From positions 1-56,908 of the forward strand of contig JAPJRC010000007.1 in assembly GCA_030824805.1 (NCBI GenBank): a stretch of DNA of 56,908 nt. The letters run 5' to 3'. Made by a program: the position numbers and the translations under genes. Below the pieces are notes generated by a model, which was not told the DNA's origin, searched no databases, and worked only from the letters and a program-made list of their open reading frames with translations. This DNA comes from Micavibrio sp. Its GTDB lineage: Bacteria; Pseudomonadota; Alphaproteobacteria; Micavibrionales; Micavibrionaceae. How positions within the stretch are numbered: position 1 is the stretch's first letter; each line of letters starts with the position of its first letter. Of this stretch, positions 40,801 to 49,247 are shown piece after piece.

Positions 40801-41790
40801 ATGGCGTATTCCCTGACAGACTTTGAAGAAACTATCGACGTTCTGGCACTGCCCGACGATGTCTTGGCATGTGCAGTGTCCGGCGGGCCGGATTCCATGG
40901 CGCTTTTGTACCTTCTTTCACGCTGGTCGATGAAACACGGGCGAAAACTTTACGCCTTTACGGTCGATCACGGCCTTCGTCCCGAAAGCGCTTCCGAGGC
41001 GGAGATGGTGGGAACATGGGCGCGCGCAAACAACGTTTCGCATGAAGTTCTGCACTGGCAAGGCGACAAACCACAAAGCCGTGTATTGGAAGAGGCACGT
41101 GCCGCACGTTATGCGTTGCTGCATGACGCTGTGAAGCATGTGGGGGCGAAACATCTTTTTGTCGCACACCATCAAGACGATCAGGCGGAAACTTTCCTTA
41201 TTCGTTTGGCAAAGGGAAGCGGACTTGATGGGTTGTCGGGCATGCGCAGCATGCAAAAAAAAGAAGATGACTTTGTTTTGGTGCGCCCTTTGCTCGATGT
41301 AACGAAGGAGCAACTGGTCTCGATATGCGATGACAACAAAGTTCCTTATGTGCGTGATCCTACGAACGAAAATTCGGATTACTTGCGCCCGCGCCTCAGG
41401 GCTGCCCGTGCTATCCTGGAAGAAGAGGGGTTGTCATCCAAACGGTTGGCAGTAACGGCAAAGAGATTGCTGCGCGCCCGCGACGCGCTTGATGCCTTAT
41501 CGGATGAATTGCTCGAACGCGCGTTGAAAAATGGTGGCGCGGAAGATTTTCTGTTTGATTTGAACATTCTGCGTTCTGCACATGAGGAATTGGTTGTGCG
41601 CGTGTTGCTGAAATCGCTGGCAGTTCTGCGCCCGGATGCCGATTACGCGCCGCGCATGGAAAAGGTCGAAGCGCTTGTAGAGAGGCTGGTCAAAGATCCT
41701 GCCTTCAACGGCGCGACGCTGGGCGGATGCATCTTTGCAATTGACCGTAAAAATGGGACAGTATGGATTAGAAAGGAAGTTGCTGCGTGA
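40801..41790 (+). CDS. tilS: tRNA(Ile)-lysidine synthase TilS
   Basis: 329 residues, shorter than the E. coli enzyme (432) because the C-terminal domain is reduced, as in some bacteria. PP-loop ATPase signature SGGPDSMAL at 27-35, followed by TVDHGLRPESASEAEMV and VAHHQDDQAETFLIRLAKGS. It converts C34 of the tRNAIle CAU anticodon to lysidine. The stop overlaps the next GTG start. Confidence 0.94.
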   Translation: MAYSLTDFEETIDVLALPDDVLACAVSGGPDSMALLYLLSRWSMKHGRKLYAFTVDHGLRPESASEAEMVGTWARANNVSHEVLHWQGDKPQSRVLEEARAARYALLHDAVKHVGAKHLFVAHHQDDQAETFLIRLAKGSGLDGLSGMRSMQKKEDDFVLVRPLLDVTKEQLVSICDDNKVPYVRDPTNENSDYLRPRLRAARAILEEEGLSSKRLAVTAKRLLRARDALDALSDELLERALKNGGAEDFLFDLNILRSAHEELVVRVLLKSLAVLRPDADYAPRMEKVEALVERLVKDPAFNGATLGGCIFAIDRKNGTVWIRKEVAA

Positions 41791-42449
41791 AGCCTGTTTT
41801 TCTCTTTGTCCTTACGATGTTGGCTTTTGTCCCTCATGCGCGTGCGCAGGAAGCCGCAGCTCCCAAGGCGCAGCCCGTAGCCGCCTTGCCCAGCGGCATT
41901 TTCGATGGCATCGCCACATACCGCACGTTTATTTTCGGCATAGGCAAAGAGCAGGTCCGCGCATACGAAAAAGCCGCTTTCTACGAGGAGGACGAGAATT
42001 CGCTGTCCTACCTCTATAAGCCGGATTACTTCCGCCGCTTGATTACATACACATTTTCAAACAACAAACTTGTCGGCGCGCGGCACGAAATCGTCGAGCT
42101 GCACCTGCCGAATTCCAGCCGTATTGTCGATATGTTTTACGATGAGCAAAAGCGGCTCACAGAATGGTACGGCGAGCCAGTAAAAATGGAATTGTTCTGG
42201 AAAAACAAACGCTACGAGAAATATCCGGCTTATTGGGGACGGGCGCTCTACAGCCGCGACCTCCAGATGAAGACGACTTGGACGCCGCCGGGTGCCGTGG
42301 TCACGCTTTATGGTTATCACGATCGGTACAAATATCAGATCTATTATACTTTTGAGCCGCCGTCAGCCGCACCGGAAAACAGGAATGCCATTGAATTGCC
42401 TGTACAGCCTGCCGACGCGCCTTCTGCAATACAGGGTGGCCAGCCTTAA
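41787..42449 (+). CDS. Secreted hypothetical protein
   Basis: 220 residues with a signal peptide (MKPVFLFVLTMLAFVPHARA). GTG start at 41787 overlaps the tilS stop (GTGA), with AAAGGAA upstream. The mature part is a beta-rich domain (IFGIGKEQVRAYEKAAFYEE, FSNNKLVGARHEIVELHLPN, VTLYGYHDRYKYQIYYTFEP) with no motif I recognise. It sits between tilS and ftsH. Confidence 0.75.
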   Translation: MKPVFLFVLTMLAFVPHARAQEAAAPKAQPVAALPSGIFDGIATYRTFIFGIGKEQVRAYEKAAFYEEDENSLSYLYKPDYFRRLITYTFSNNKLVGARHEIVELHLPNSSRIVDMFYDEQKRLTEWYGEPVKMELFWKNKRYEKYPAYWGRALYSRDLQMKTTWTPPGAVVTLYGYHDRYKYQIYYTFEPPSAAPENRNAIELPVQPADAPSAIQGGQP

Positions 42450-42571
42450 TTCGGCCTGTTTTACAGGGCAATATAGCAATGGAATCGCCTTGTTTCTTTG
42501 GACATCCGTTCTATTTCGTCCTAGGATGCAAGCGGTATTCAATATGAAGGTTTTTAAGGGGTTTAGCGCAC

Positions 42572-44500
42572 GTGAATAACAATTTCGGTCGCAATCTTAT
42601 GTTCTGGCTCGCCATCGGTTTCATGATGGTTTTTCTGTTCAATCTTTTCCAAGGCGCACAGCCCCAGGGCGGCAAATCCGGTAGAGCCGAAACAATGGCC
42701 TATTCCGATTTCATGGCCGAGGCAAAAGCCGGCCGTATTTCGGATGTCACGATAAAGGGTGAAGAGCTGACCGGTCATTTCAGCTCCGGCGGCGATGGTT
42801 TTAAAACCCGTATACCTGCAAATGAAAACGTGGTGGACCGTCTGTCCGGCACGGGTGTGAAGATAACGGCCGAAGCAGTCGATCCCGAAAAAATCAGCGC
42901 AATGGGCATTCTTATCTCGTGGTTCCCGATGCTGCTCCTGATCGGTGTGTGGATATTCTTCATGCGCCAGATGCAGGGCAAAGGCGGCGGCGGTGCCATG
43001 GGCTTTGGTAAATCAAAGGCGCGCCTCCTGACGGAAAAACACGGCCGTGTGACATTCGATGATGTTGCCGGTATCGAGGAAGCAAAAGTCGAGCTCCAGG
43101 AAATCGTTGAATTCCTGAAGGATCCGCAAAAATTCCAGCGCCTTGGCGGAAAGATTCCCAAAGGTGCTTTGCTGGTTGGTCCTCCGGGTACGGGTAAGAC
43201 ACTCACCGCCCGCGCCGTGGCAGGCGAAGCCAACGTGCCGTTCTTCACCATATCGGGTTCCGACTTCGTTGAAATGTTCGTCGGTGTGGGTGCATCCCGT
43301 GTGCGCGACATGTTCGAACAGGCGAAAAAGAACGCGCCTTGTATCATCTTTATCGACGAGATCGACGCGGTCGGCCGTCACCGCGGCGCCGGTCTTGGCG
43401 GCGGTAACGACGAACGCGAACAGACGCTCAACCAGTTGCTGGTGGAGATGGACGGTTTCGAAGCGACCGAAGGTGTTATCCTGATCGCGGCCACCAACCG
43501 TCCCGATGTTCTCGACCCCGCGCTGCTGCGTCCGGGCCGTTTCGACCGTCAGGTGGTTGTGCCGCTCCCCGATGTAAAAGGGCGCGAGCGTATCCTGGGC
43601 GTGCATATGAAAAAAGTGCCACTGGCGCAGAACGTCGTTGCCAGCACGCTGGCGCGCGGCACGCCCGGTTTCTCCGGTGCCGATCTGGCCAACCTCGTGA
43701 ACGAGGCCGCGCTTCTCGCCGCGCGCCGCGGCAAGCGCGTTGTCAGCATGCAGGAATTCGAAGACGCCAAGGACAAGGTCATGATGGGCGCAGAGCGCAA
43801 ATCGATGGTCATGACCGAGAACGAGAAAAAACTCACCGCCTATCACGAAGCAGGCCATGCCGTGGTCGCTTTGCACGAGGAGGAGTCCGACCCGATCCAC
43901 AAGGCGACGATCATCCCGCGCGGCCGTGCGCTGGGTATGGTTATGCGTCTGCCGGAAGGGGACCGTATCTCCATATCCAAAGCCAAACTCAAAGCCGACC
44001 TCGCGGTGGCGATGGGCGGACGTATCGCGGAAGAGATCATCTTCGGCCATGAAAAGGTGACGACGGGCGCAAGCTCGGATATCCGCATGGCGACCGACAT
44101 GGCGCGCCGTATGGTCACCGAATGGGGCATGTCCGACAAGCTTGGCCCGATTCTGTATTCCGCCAATCAGGAAGAAGTGTTCCTCGGCCATTCCGTGGCG
44201 CAGACGAAAAACCTGTCCGATGACACTGCGGCAATCATCGATTCCGAAATCAAAATGATCGTGCAGAACGCTTATGCCCGCGCAACGGAAATCCTGACAA
44301 CGCATATGGACCAGTTGCATGCCGTTGCGAAAGCTCTGCTGGAATACGAAATGCTGAGCGGCGACGAGATCAAAGGCCTTTTGCGCGGCGAACCTATTCT
44401 GCGGGATTCTTCCGACGAGCCCACGAACACCGGCCCGCGCAGTTCCGTTCCGTCTTCCGGCGGCGGCAATGCCCAAGGCGCGGAACCACAGGGCGTCTAA
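42572..44500 (+). CDS. ftsH: ATP-dependent zinc metalloprotease FtsH
   Basis: 642 residues. Membrane-anchored AAA+ protease for quality control and for degrading short-lived proteins such as LpxC in other bacteria. Two N-terminal helices flank a periplasmic loop; Walker A GPPGTGKT is near 203, Walker B IIFIDEID near 265, SRH region ATNRPDVLDPALLRPGRFDR near 310, and zinc site HEAGH near 425. GTG start at 42572 with AAGGGG eleven bases upstream. Monocistronic or the last gene of a tilS operon; the next gene follows at 2 bases. Confidence 0.97.
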   Translation: MNNNFGRNLMFWLAIGFMMVFLFNLFQGAQPQGGKSGRAETMAYSDFMAEAKAGRISDVTIKGEELTGHFSSGGDGFKTRIPANENVVDRLSGTGVKITAEAVDPEKISAMGILISWFPMLLLIGVWIFFMRQMQGKGGGGAMGFGKSKARLLTEKHGRVTFDDVAGIEEAKVELQEIVEFLKDPQKFQRLGGKIPKGALLVGPPGTGKTLTARAVAGEANVPFFTISGSDFVEMFVGVGASRVRDMFEQAKKNAPCIIFIDEIDAVGRHRGAGLGGGNDEREQTLNQLLVEMDGFEATEGVILIAATNRPDVLDPALLRPGRFDRQVVVPLPDVKGRERILGVHMKKVPLAQNVVASTLARGTPGFSGADLANLVNEAALLAARRGKRVVSMQEFEDAKDKVMMGAERKSMVMTENEKKLTAYHEAGHAVVALHEEESDPIHKATIIPRGRALGMVMRLPEGDRISISKAKLKADLAVAMGGRIAEEIIFGHEKVTTGASSDIRMATDMARRMVTEWGMSDKLGPILYSANQEEVFLGHSVAQTKNLSDDTAAIIDSEIKMIVQNAYARATEILTTHMDQLHAVAKALLEYEMLSGDEIKGLLRGEPILRDSSDEPTNTGPRSSVPSSGGGNAQGAEPQGV

Positions 44501-44501
44501 C

Positions 44502-44978
44502 ATGAAAAGGCCAGCAATCCTCATATTATTGCTGGCTTTTTCTTTTCCCGCTTTCGCGCAGGAACGTGCCTGCACGCAGATAGGGTGCATGAACGGCGTG
44601 AATTTCAGTGTTGATCCCAATTACGACTGGAAGAACGGGCAATACGAAGTGCATGTCGCGCTCGATTTGAAAACCGTTGTCTGCCGCGGCGAATTGCCAT
44701 TGCATCCTTGCGACCAGGGGCCGACCTTCAAATGCGATGATCCTGATGTCACGGTGATCGAAAGCGGTTGCGCATTGCCGGATAACAACCACGGCATAGG
44801 CGGTGTCATGATCAACGACGACCCGCAAAAAATTATTGTGCGGCTGACGCGCAATTACAGAACAATCCTGACACGCACCGTTGTGCCGCAATACCAGACG
44901 TCCATGCCGAACGGTCCGGGGTGCGGCCCTGTATGCCGCGGCGCGTCGTTTGATTTGTTCAGCGCTGAAAAACGCTGA
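44502..44978 (+). CDS. Small secreted Cys-rich protein
   Basis: 158 residues, start two bases after the ftsH stop. Signal peptide MKRPAILILLLAFSFPAFA. The mature part has eight cysteines in the segments RACTQIGC, VVCRGELPLHPC, FKCDDPDV, ESGCAL and GPGCGPVCRG, suggesting several disulfides and export through DsbA. Family not recognised. Probably translated with ftsH. Possibly an envelope-localised partner, but this is a guess. Confidence 0.75.
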   Translation: MKRPAILILLLAFSFPAFAQERACTQIGCMNGVNFSVDPNYDWKNGQYEVHVALDLKTVVCRGELPLHPCDQGPTFKCDDPDVTVIESGCALPDNNHGIGGVMINDDPQKIIVRLTRNYRTILTRTVVPQYQTSMPNGPGCGPVCRGASFDLFSAEKR

Positions 44979-45447
44979 CGTATTTCAGCCTAGGCCGTCC
45001 AGATTATGCCGGTGCGTGAAAGTGTGCACCATATACGAAGGCGGGAAGGTCTCTGCGCGGCAAGGCGCGTTTTCAAGATTATCGTCATTGTGTGTTTCCC
45101 TTTTTAAAAGCGAAACACAAGGCACACGAAAATGGTGCAGGTCTCGCAAGTCCGATGATTTTATTTGGGAAACTGATACGGCTGCGCCGTATGTGCTTTC
45201 ACGCGGTGTTTCCCTGCAATTCTTTATTTTCTTATGCTGTATTCATACGCGATTGGTTGGCGTAAGTCAAGGATTTCCGGCATAAGCGGTGTGGCGTAAG
45301 AGTGTATGAAACATTCTGTTATGAATGTTGTTTTGCAAAAGAGCGATTCGTCCGGCACCCTGAAACAGCCTAATTATTAACAGTTATGTTGGGATAGGGG
45401 CGGGAAAGCCCGTGCTTTTCCCGCTTTTTTGGTTTAAAAACAGTGCT
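44979..45447 (+). promoter_or_regulatory. Long structured intergenic region upstream of glmM, candidate cis-regulatory RNA
   Basis: 469 bases with no credible ORF. Several strong hairpins can be drawn: TGTGTTTC (45091) with GAAACACA (45112); GGGAAAC (45167-45173) with GTTTCCC (45208-45214) enclosing ATACGGC-TGC-GCCGTAT (45176-45192); and a terminator at 45400-45430. TTTCCC at 45095-45100 and 45209-45214 can also pair with GGGAAA in the 5' arm of the terminator (45402-45407), and the copy at 45167 competes with it, giving mutually exclusive terminator and antiterminator structures. This is the layout of an attenuator controlling glmM. The alternative is an unlinked RNA gene that terminates here. 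Confidence 0.5.
45400..45430 (+). terminator. Intrinsic terminator 17 bases before glmM
   Basis: GCGGGAAA (45400-45407) pairs with TTTCCCGC (45417-45424), followed by six T. It ends just before the glmM start at 45448, an unusual place for a terminator unless it regulates glmM or ends a small RNA. Confidence 0.82.
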
Positions 45448-46815
45448 ATGAGCGTAAACGGTAGAAAATATTTCGGTACGGATGGTATTCGCGGCACGGC
45501 CAACGCGCCGCCTATGACGGCGGATATGGCTTTGCGTGTAGCAATGGCGACAGCCTACGTGCTTCGGGCGCACCAGCAGGGCGAAGTTATGAACCGCGCG
45601 GTGATCGGTAAAGACACACGTCTGTCGGGTTATATGCTGGAACAGGCCATGGCGTCCGGTTTTGTTGCGATGGGCATGGAAGTTATTTTCACAGGTCCTG
45701 TGCCTACGCCTGCTATCGCCATGCTGACGCGTTCTTTGCGTGCCGATATCGGTGTGATGATTTCAGCATCGCACAACCCATATCAGGACAACGGCATAAA
45801 ACTGTTTGGCGCCGATGGCTATAAACTTTTCGATGCGATCGAAATGGAAATCGAAGCAGCGCTGGAAATGGACCAGAACGAATTGCTGCCGTCGCCAGAT
45901 CTTATCGGCAAGGCATACCGTATCGACGATGCGGGCGGTCGTTATATCGAATATCTGAAAGGCGGCATGCCCAAGGGTGGCAGCCTGAAGGGGCTTCGTA
46001 TCGTCGTCGATGGCGCAAACGGTGCGGCTTACAAGATTGCTCCGCAATTGCTGTGGGAACTTGAAGCTGACGTGGTCAGCATCGGCGACCGTCCGAATGG
46101 CCGCAACATCAATGATGGGTATGGCGCAACGGATATTGCCAATCTGCAGAAAAAAGTCGTCGAGGAAAAAGCCGATCTCGGTCTCGCGCTCGATGGCGAT
46201 GCCGACCGCCTGATCATCGTCGATGAAAAGGGACAGAAGATAGACGGCGACCAGATTATGGCGCTGCTCGCGGTCTCTATGAAGGATCGTGGCATCCTTG
46301 CGAAGAACACGCTGGTGGCAACGGTGATGTCCAATCTGGGTCTGGAACGTTTTCTGAAATCCAAGGATATTACGCTTGAGCGCACGGCCGTGGGTGATCG
46401 TTACGTGGTGGAAAGAATGCGGGGCGGCGGGTTCAACCTGGGCGGTGAACAGTCCGGTCACGTGGTGCTTTCCGATTTCGGTACGACGGGCGATGGCTTG
46501 CTGGCCGCGATGCAGGTTCTATCGGTCATACAAAAGGCCGGTAAAAAGACAAGCGAGGTTTGCAACCTGTTCAAACCCCTGCCGCAGATTTTGAAGAACG
46601 TGCGCTATAGTGTAGGCCAGAAGCCTCTCGACAACGAGGACGTGAAAGCCGCTATTGCATCGGCGGAAAAAACATTGTCCAATGACGGCCGCCTCCTGAT
46701 TAGAAAATCGGGAACAGAGCCCCTGATCCGTGTCATGGCGGAAGGGGACGATGAACAGAAAATTCAGAAGATCGTCGGCGATTTGTGCGCCGTCATAGAA
46801 AAGGCCGCGGGATGA
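45448..46815 (+). CDS. glmM: Phosphoglucosamine mutase GlmM
   Basis: 455 residues. Interconverts glucosamine-6-P and glucosamine-1-P in UDP-GlcNAc synthesis, feeding peptidoglycan and LPS. N-terminus MSVNGRKYFGTDGIRG, phosphoserine loop ISASHNPYQDNGIKLFG with Ser108, Mg-binding LDGDADRLIIVDEKG near 250, sugar-binding GGEQSGHVV near 330 and phosphate-binding RKSGTEPLIRVM near 415. The usual start is at 45448; a weak ribosome site (AAAAACAG) suggests low initiation or coupling to leader structure. Overlaps the next gene by ATGA. Confidence 0.96.
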   Translation: MSVNGRKYFGTDGIRGTANAPPMTADMALRVAMATAYVLRAHQQGEVMNRAVIGKDTRLSGYMLEQAMASGFVAMGMEVIFTGPVPTPAIAMLTRSLRADIGVMISASHNPYQDNGIKLFGADGYKLFDAIEMEIEAALEMDQNELLPSPDLIGKAYRIDDAGGRYIEYLKGGMPKGGSLKGLRIVVDGANGAAYKIAPQLLWELEADVVSIGDRPNGRNINDGYGATDIANLQKKVVEEKADLGLALDGDADRLIIVDEKGQKIDGDQIMALLAVSMKDRGILAKNTLVATVMSNLGLERFLKSKDITLERTAVGDRYVVERMRGGGFNLGGEQSGHVVLSDFGTTGDGLLAAMQVLSVIQKAGKKTSEVCNLFKPLPQILKNVRYSVGQKPLDNEDVKAAIASAEKTLSNDGRLLIRKSGTEPLIRVMAEGDDEQKIQKIVGDLCAVIEKAAG

Positions 46816-47345
46816 AGGGTGTAAAGGGTTCGAGTTTCGGTGTGCGGTTTTATCGCCGCGCCGGAACGAAGGCAGCCGTAAAGGAAACGCAATCTGTACA
46901 GGTTGCCAACGCTGTTGAATCCATCGACGAGTTGGAAGCCGCTATGTCGCGCGCCGAATCCTCACCTGAAACCATGGAGATCCATAGCACCATGACCGAT
47001 ATCCCTCCCCAGACCGGCAAGATCATTCTACGTCCTAGCGCGGACGAGGTGAAAAAAGCGCTTCGGCAGAAAATCGGCCCCGGCACGAAAGAAGCCGCCC
47101 TCTGGGCAGCGGCCAAACATGGCAACTGCCAGCGTATCCGCCTGCTGGTTCTGGAAGGCGTTGATCTGGACGCGCGTGACAATCAGGGGCGCACAGCCAT
47201 CAATATCGCAACCCAGTACAGCCAGCATGCAGCCCTTAAAACCTTGCTCGCCGCGCGTGAAATGCGCCGTCTGGCCAAGAACGGGGATCTGCCCAAAACC
47301 CGTTTTTTCGAGCGTTTCTCCAAAACCGGCACGGATAACGGTTAG
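46812..47345 (+). CDS. Ankyrin-repeat protein
   Basis: 177 residues. The first 75 residues are polar and probably disordered. An ankyrin pair follows: KEAALWAAAKHGNCQRIRLLVLEGVDLDARDNQGRTAINIATQYS and HAALKTLLAAREMRRLAK, with the typical DNQGRTAI turn. Its ATG overlaps the glmM stop, so it is translated from the same message. A role in protein interaction is likely; partner unknown. Confidence 0.82.
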   Translation: MKGVKGSSFGVRFYRRAGTKAAVKETQSVQVANAVESIDELEAAMSRAESSPETMEIHSTMTDIPPQTGKIILRPSADEVKKALRQKIGPGTKEAALWAAAKHGNCQRIRLLVLEGVDLDARDNQGRTAINIATQYSQHAALKTLLAAREMRRLAKNGDLPKTRFFERFSKTGTDNG

Positions 47346-47452
47346 ATATTTCCATATTTCTTGACAGTTGTTTGTCTTCAATTTATGACTTTGGTCATGA
47401 TTGGTGAGGGCCTTAACCTTTTCTGCACAACCGCTTCGTCATCGGTGAAACG

Positions 47453-48073
47453 ATGACAAGAGTATACGCATCCGTTTCCAAGCAAAAACCGATCGATTGG
47501 ACCATTGCGCTGGTCGAACGTCCTGTCCAAATCAGCCGTGCGCAAGACATGAAAATGTTCGGCAAACCATTCTCGCACCCTTTTGTTGTGCTGAAATCCC
47601 CTAGCGATCTGGTCATCAGCGAAGTGCATGGAAGCTGGAAACGCGGTTCTGTTTTGGAAACGCGCCTCGCGCAGATGTTTGACAAGGTATCCGGCAAGCT
47701 GCGCAGCGAATTTATGAACAGCTGTATGGCCGGTGCCGCGAGGGATTATTACCCGCAAGGATTTATCATGAACACGCGCGGCCCGCGCCAGTATGACAGC
47801 AGGGTGGAAGAGCATTTGCTGTTCAAAGGGCCGCAACAAAAAGCGCGCGCGATGTGGATGGAAATCGTTGGGAGCTTTCCTACACTTAACGAACAGAAAA
47901 AGCCATATTACCGCTATGCGGAAGCGGAAGGCGCCTTTACGAATTGCCAGACATTGATACGACAGTCGCTGCACACCGTGGAGCCTGTGCTGCCACGACC
48001 GCTGCCAGCCCTGAAACTGGCGGAGACGGGTTGGACACCGCCTCGTAAAACCGATATAAACTTCAACCTATGA
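47453..48073 (+). CDS. Hypothetical protein preceding hisZ
   Basis: 206 residues, unrecognised. No signal peptide. Opens MTRVYASVSKQKPIDWTIAL and includes several basic helices (HPFVVLKSPSDLVISEVHGS and MFDKVSGKLRSEFMNSCMAG). Its ATGA overlaps the hisZ start, so it is co-translated with HisZ, but no histidine-biosynthesis domain was seen. The role is open. Confidence 0.6.
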   Translation: MTRVYASVSKQKPIDWTIALVERPVQISRAQDMKMFGKPFSHPFVVLKSPSDLVISEVHGSWKRGSVLETRLAQMFDKVSGKLRSEFMNSCMAGAARDYYPQGFIMNTRGPRQYDSRVEEHLLFKGPQQKARAMWMEIVGSFPTLNEQKKPYYRYAEAEGAFTNCQTLIRQSLHTVEPVLPRPLPALKLAETGWTPPRKTDINFNL

Positions 48074-49155
48074 AACAAAATCACCCTTCGTTGTTGCCCA
48101 ACGGGCTTCTTGATCTTCTTCCGCCCCAAGCAGAAGCCGAAGCGCATACGATTGATTCATTCATGCGCAGCTTTTCCGCTTTCGGCTATGCCCGCGTCAA
48201 ACCGCCTCTGGTCGAGTTCGAAGAATCTCTTCTTGGCGCGGGACCGGGGCAAAGCCTTGCGCCGCAAACCTTCCGCATGATGGACCCCGTGTCGGGGCGC
48301 ATGATGGGTGTCCGTGCAGATGTGACCGCACAGATTGCGCGTATAGCAACATCGCGACTGGGGGATGAGCAGCGTCCGCTCCGTCTTTCTTACGCTGCCG
48401 ACGTCCTTCGTGTGAACGGCACGCAACTCAGGCCAGAGCGCCAGTTCTGCCAAGTCGGTTGCGAATTGATTGGCGTTGACTCACTCATTACCGATGTCGA
48501 AGTGCCTTTGGTTGCACTTAAGGCGCTTTCGGATGCGGGCATGAAAAACCTCTCGGTCGATCTCACCGTTCCGACACTGGTGACGAATTTGTATGACGGT
48601 CTGTCGGTTGATGCGGCAGAGCGTGCGACCCTGAATGATCTGATCGAGAAGCGTGACCGCGATGCTGTTGCTGCGGTGGGGACGAAGGCTTCGGCTTTTG
48701 TCGTGCAATTGATGGATCATGAAGGTGCCGCCACACAGGAAGCAAAAGCGCTGGCCGCTATCGATCTTCCGCAAAAAGCCAAGGCAGATGTCGAGCGTTT
48801 GCTGAGCGTTGCAAAAGAACTGCGCGAAGCGCTCGATGTGTATGGCCTGTTCGATGTGCAGATCACCATAGACGCGCTGGAACGCCGCGGTTTTGAATAT
48901 CAAAGCGGGATCAGCTTTACACTCTTTGCTCTGGGCGCCAGCGGCGAACTGGGCCGCGGCGGCCGTTACGATGTGGACGGGCGTGGGCTTCGCGCCGTTG
49001 AAACAGCCACCGGCTTTACGCTTTATATGGACACCATCATGAAAGCTTTGCCGCCTTTGGCCGTTGCCGACGGGCAAAGCGTCGATGCAAATGCCTCCTG
49101 GGCCGATATCAAGTATTTGCAGGATCAGGGCGTGAAGGTTTCACGCCGGGGCTAG
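48070..49155 (+). CDS. hisZ: ATP phosphoribosyltransferase regulatory subunit HisZ
   Basis: 361 residues. Catalytically dead class-II aminoacyl-tRNA-synthetase-like subunit that partners with short HisG to start histidine biosynthesis. Opening PNGLLDLLPPQAEAEAHTID is typical, as is FEESLLGAGPGQSLAPQTFR, then MGVRADVTAQIARIA and the motif-3-like GGRYD near 300. It lacks the histidyl-tRNA binding tail. No hisG is adjacent, so HisG is elsewhere in the genome. The ATG overlaps the preceding gene. Confidence 0.92.
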   Translation: MKQNHPSLLPNGLLDLLPPQAEAEAHTIDSFMRSFSAFGYARVKPPLVEFEESLLGAGPGQSLAPQTFRMMDPVSGRMMGVRADVTAQIARIATSRLGDEQRPLRLSYAADVLRVNGTQLRPERQFCQVGCELIGVDSLITDVEVPLVALKALSDAGMKNLSVDLTVPTLVTNLYDGLSVDAAERATLNDLIEKRDRDAVAAVGTKASAFVVQLMDHEGAATQEAKALAAIDLPQKAKADVERLLSVAKELREALDVYGLFDVQITIDALERRGFEYQSGISFTLFALGASGELGRGGRYDVDGRGLRAVETATGFTLYMDTIMKALPPLAVADGQSVDANASWADIKYLQDQGVKVSRRG

Positions 49156-49247
49156 CAAAGCACACTTGTCTTATAAAACAGGTTGGCAAAACCCCGTTCT
49201 TCCCTTAAACACTCAAAGGAAAAACAACAGGTTTAAGAGGGTTTATT

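Noticed and set aside
43013..44620. 535-codon minus-strand reading frame inside ftsH
   Set aside because: It is the antisense shadow of the high-GC third positions of ftsH and lacks family features.
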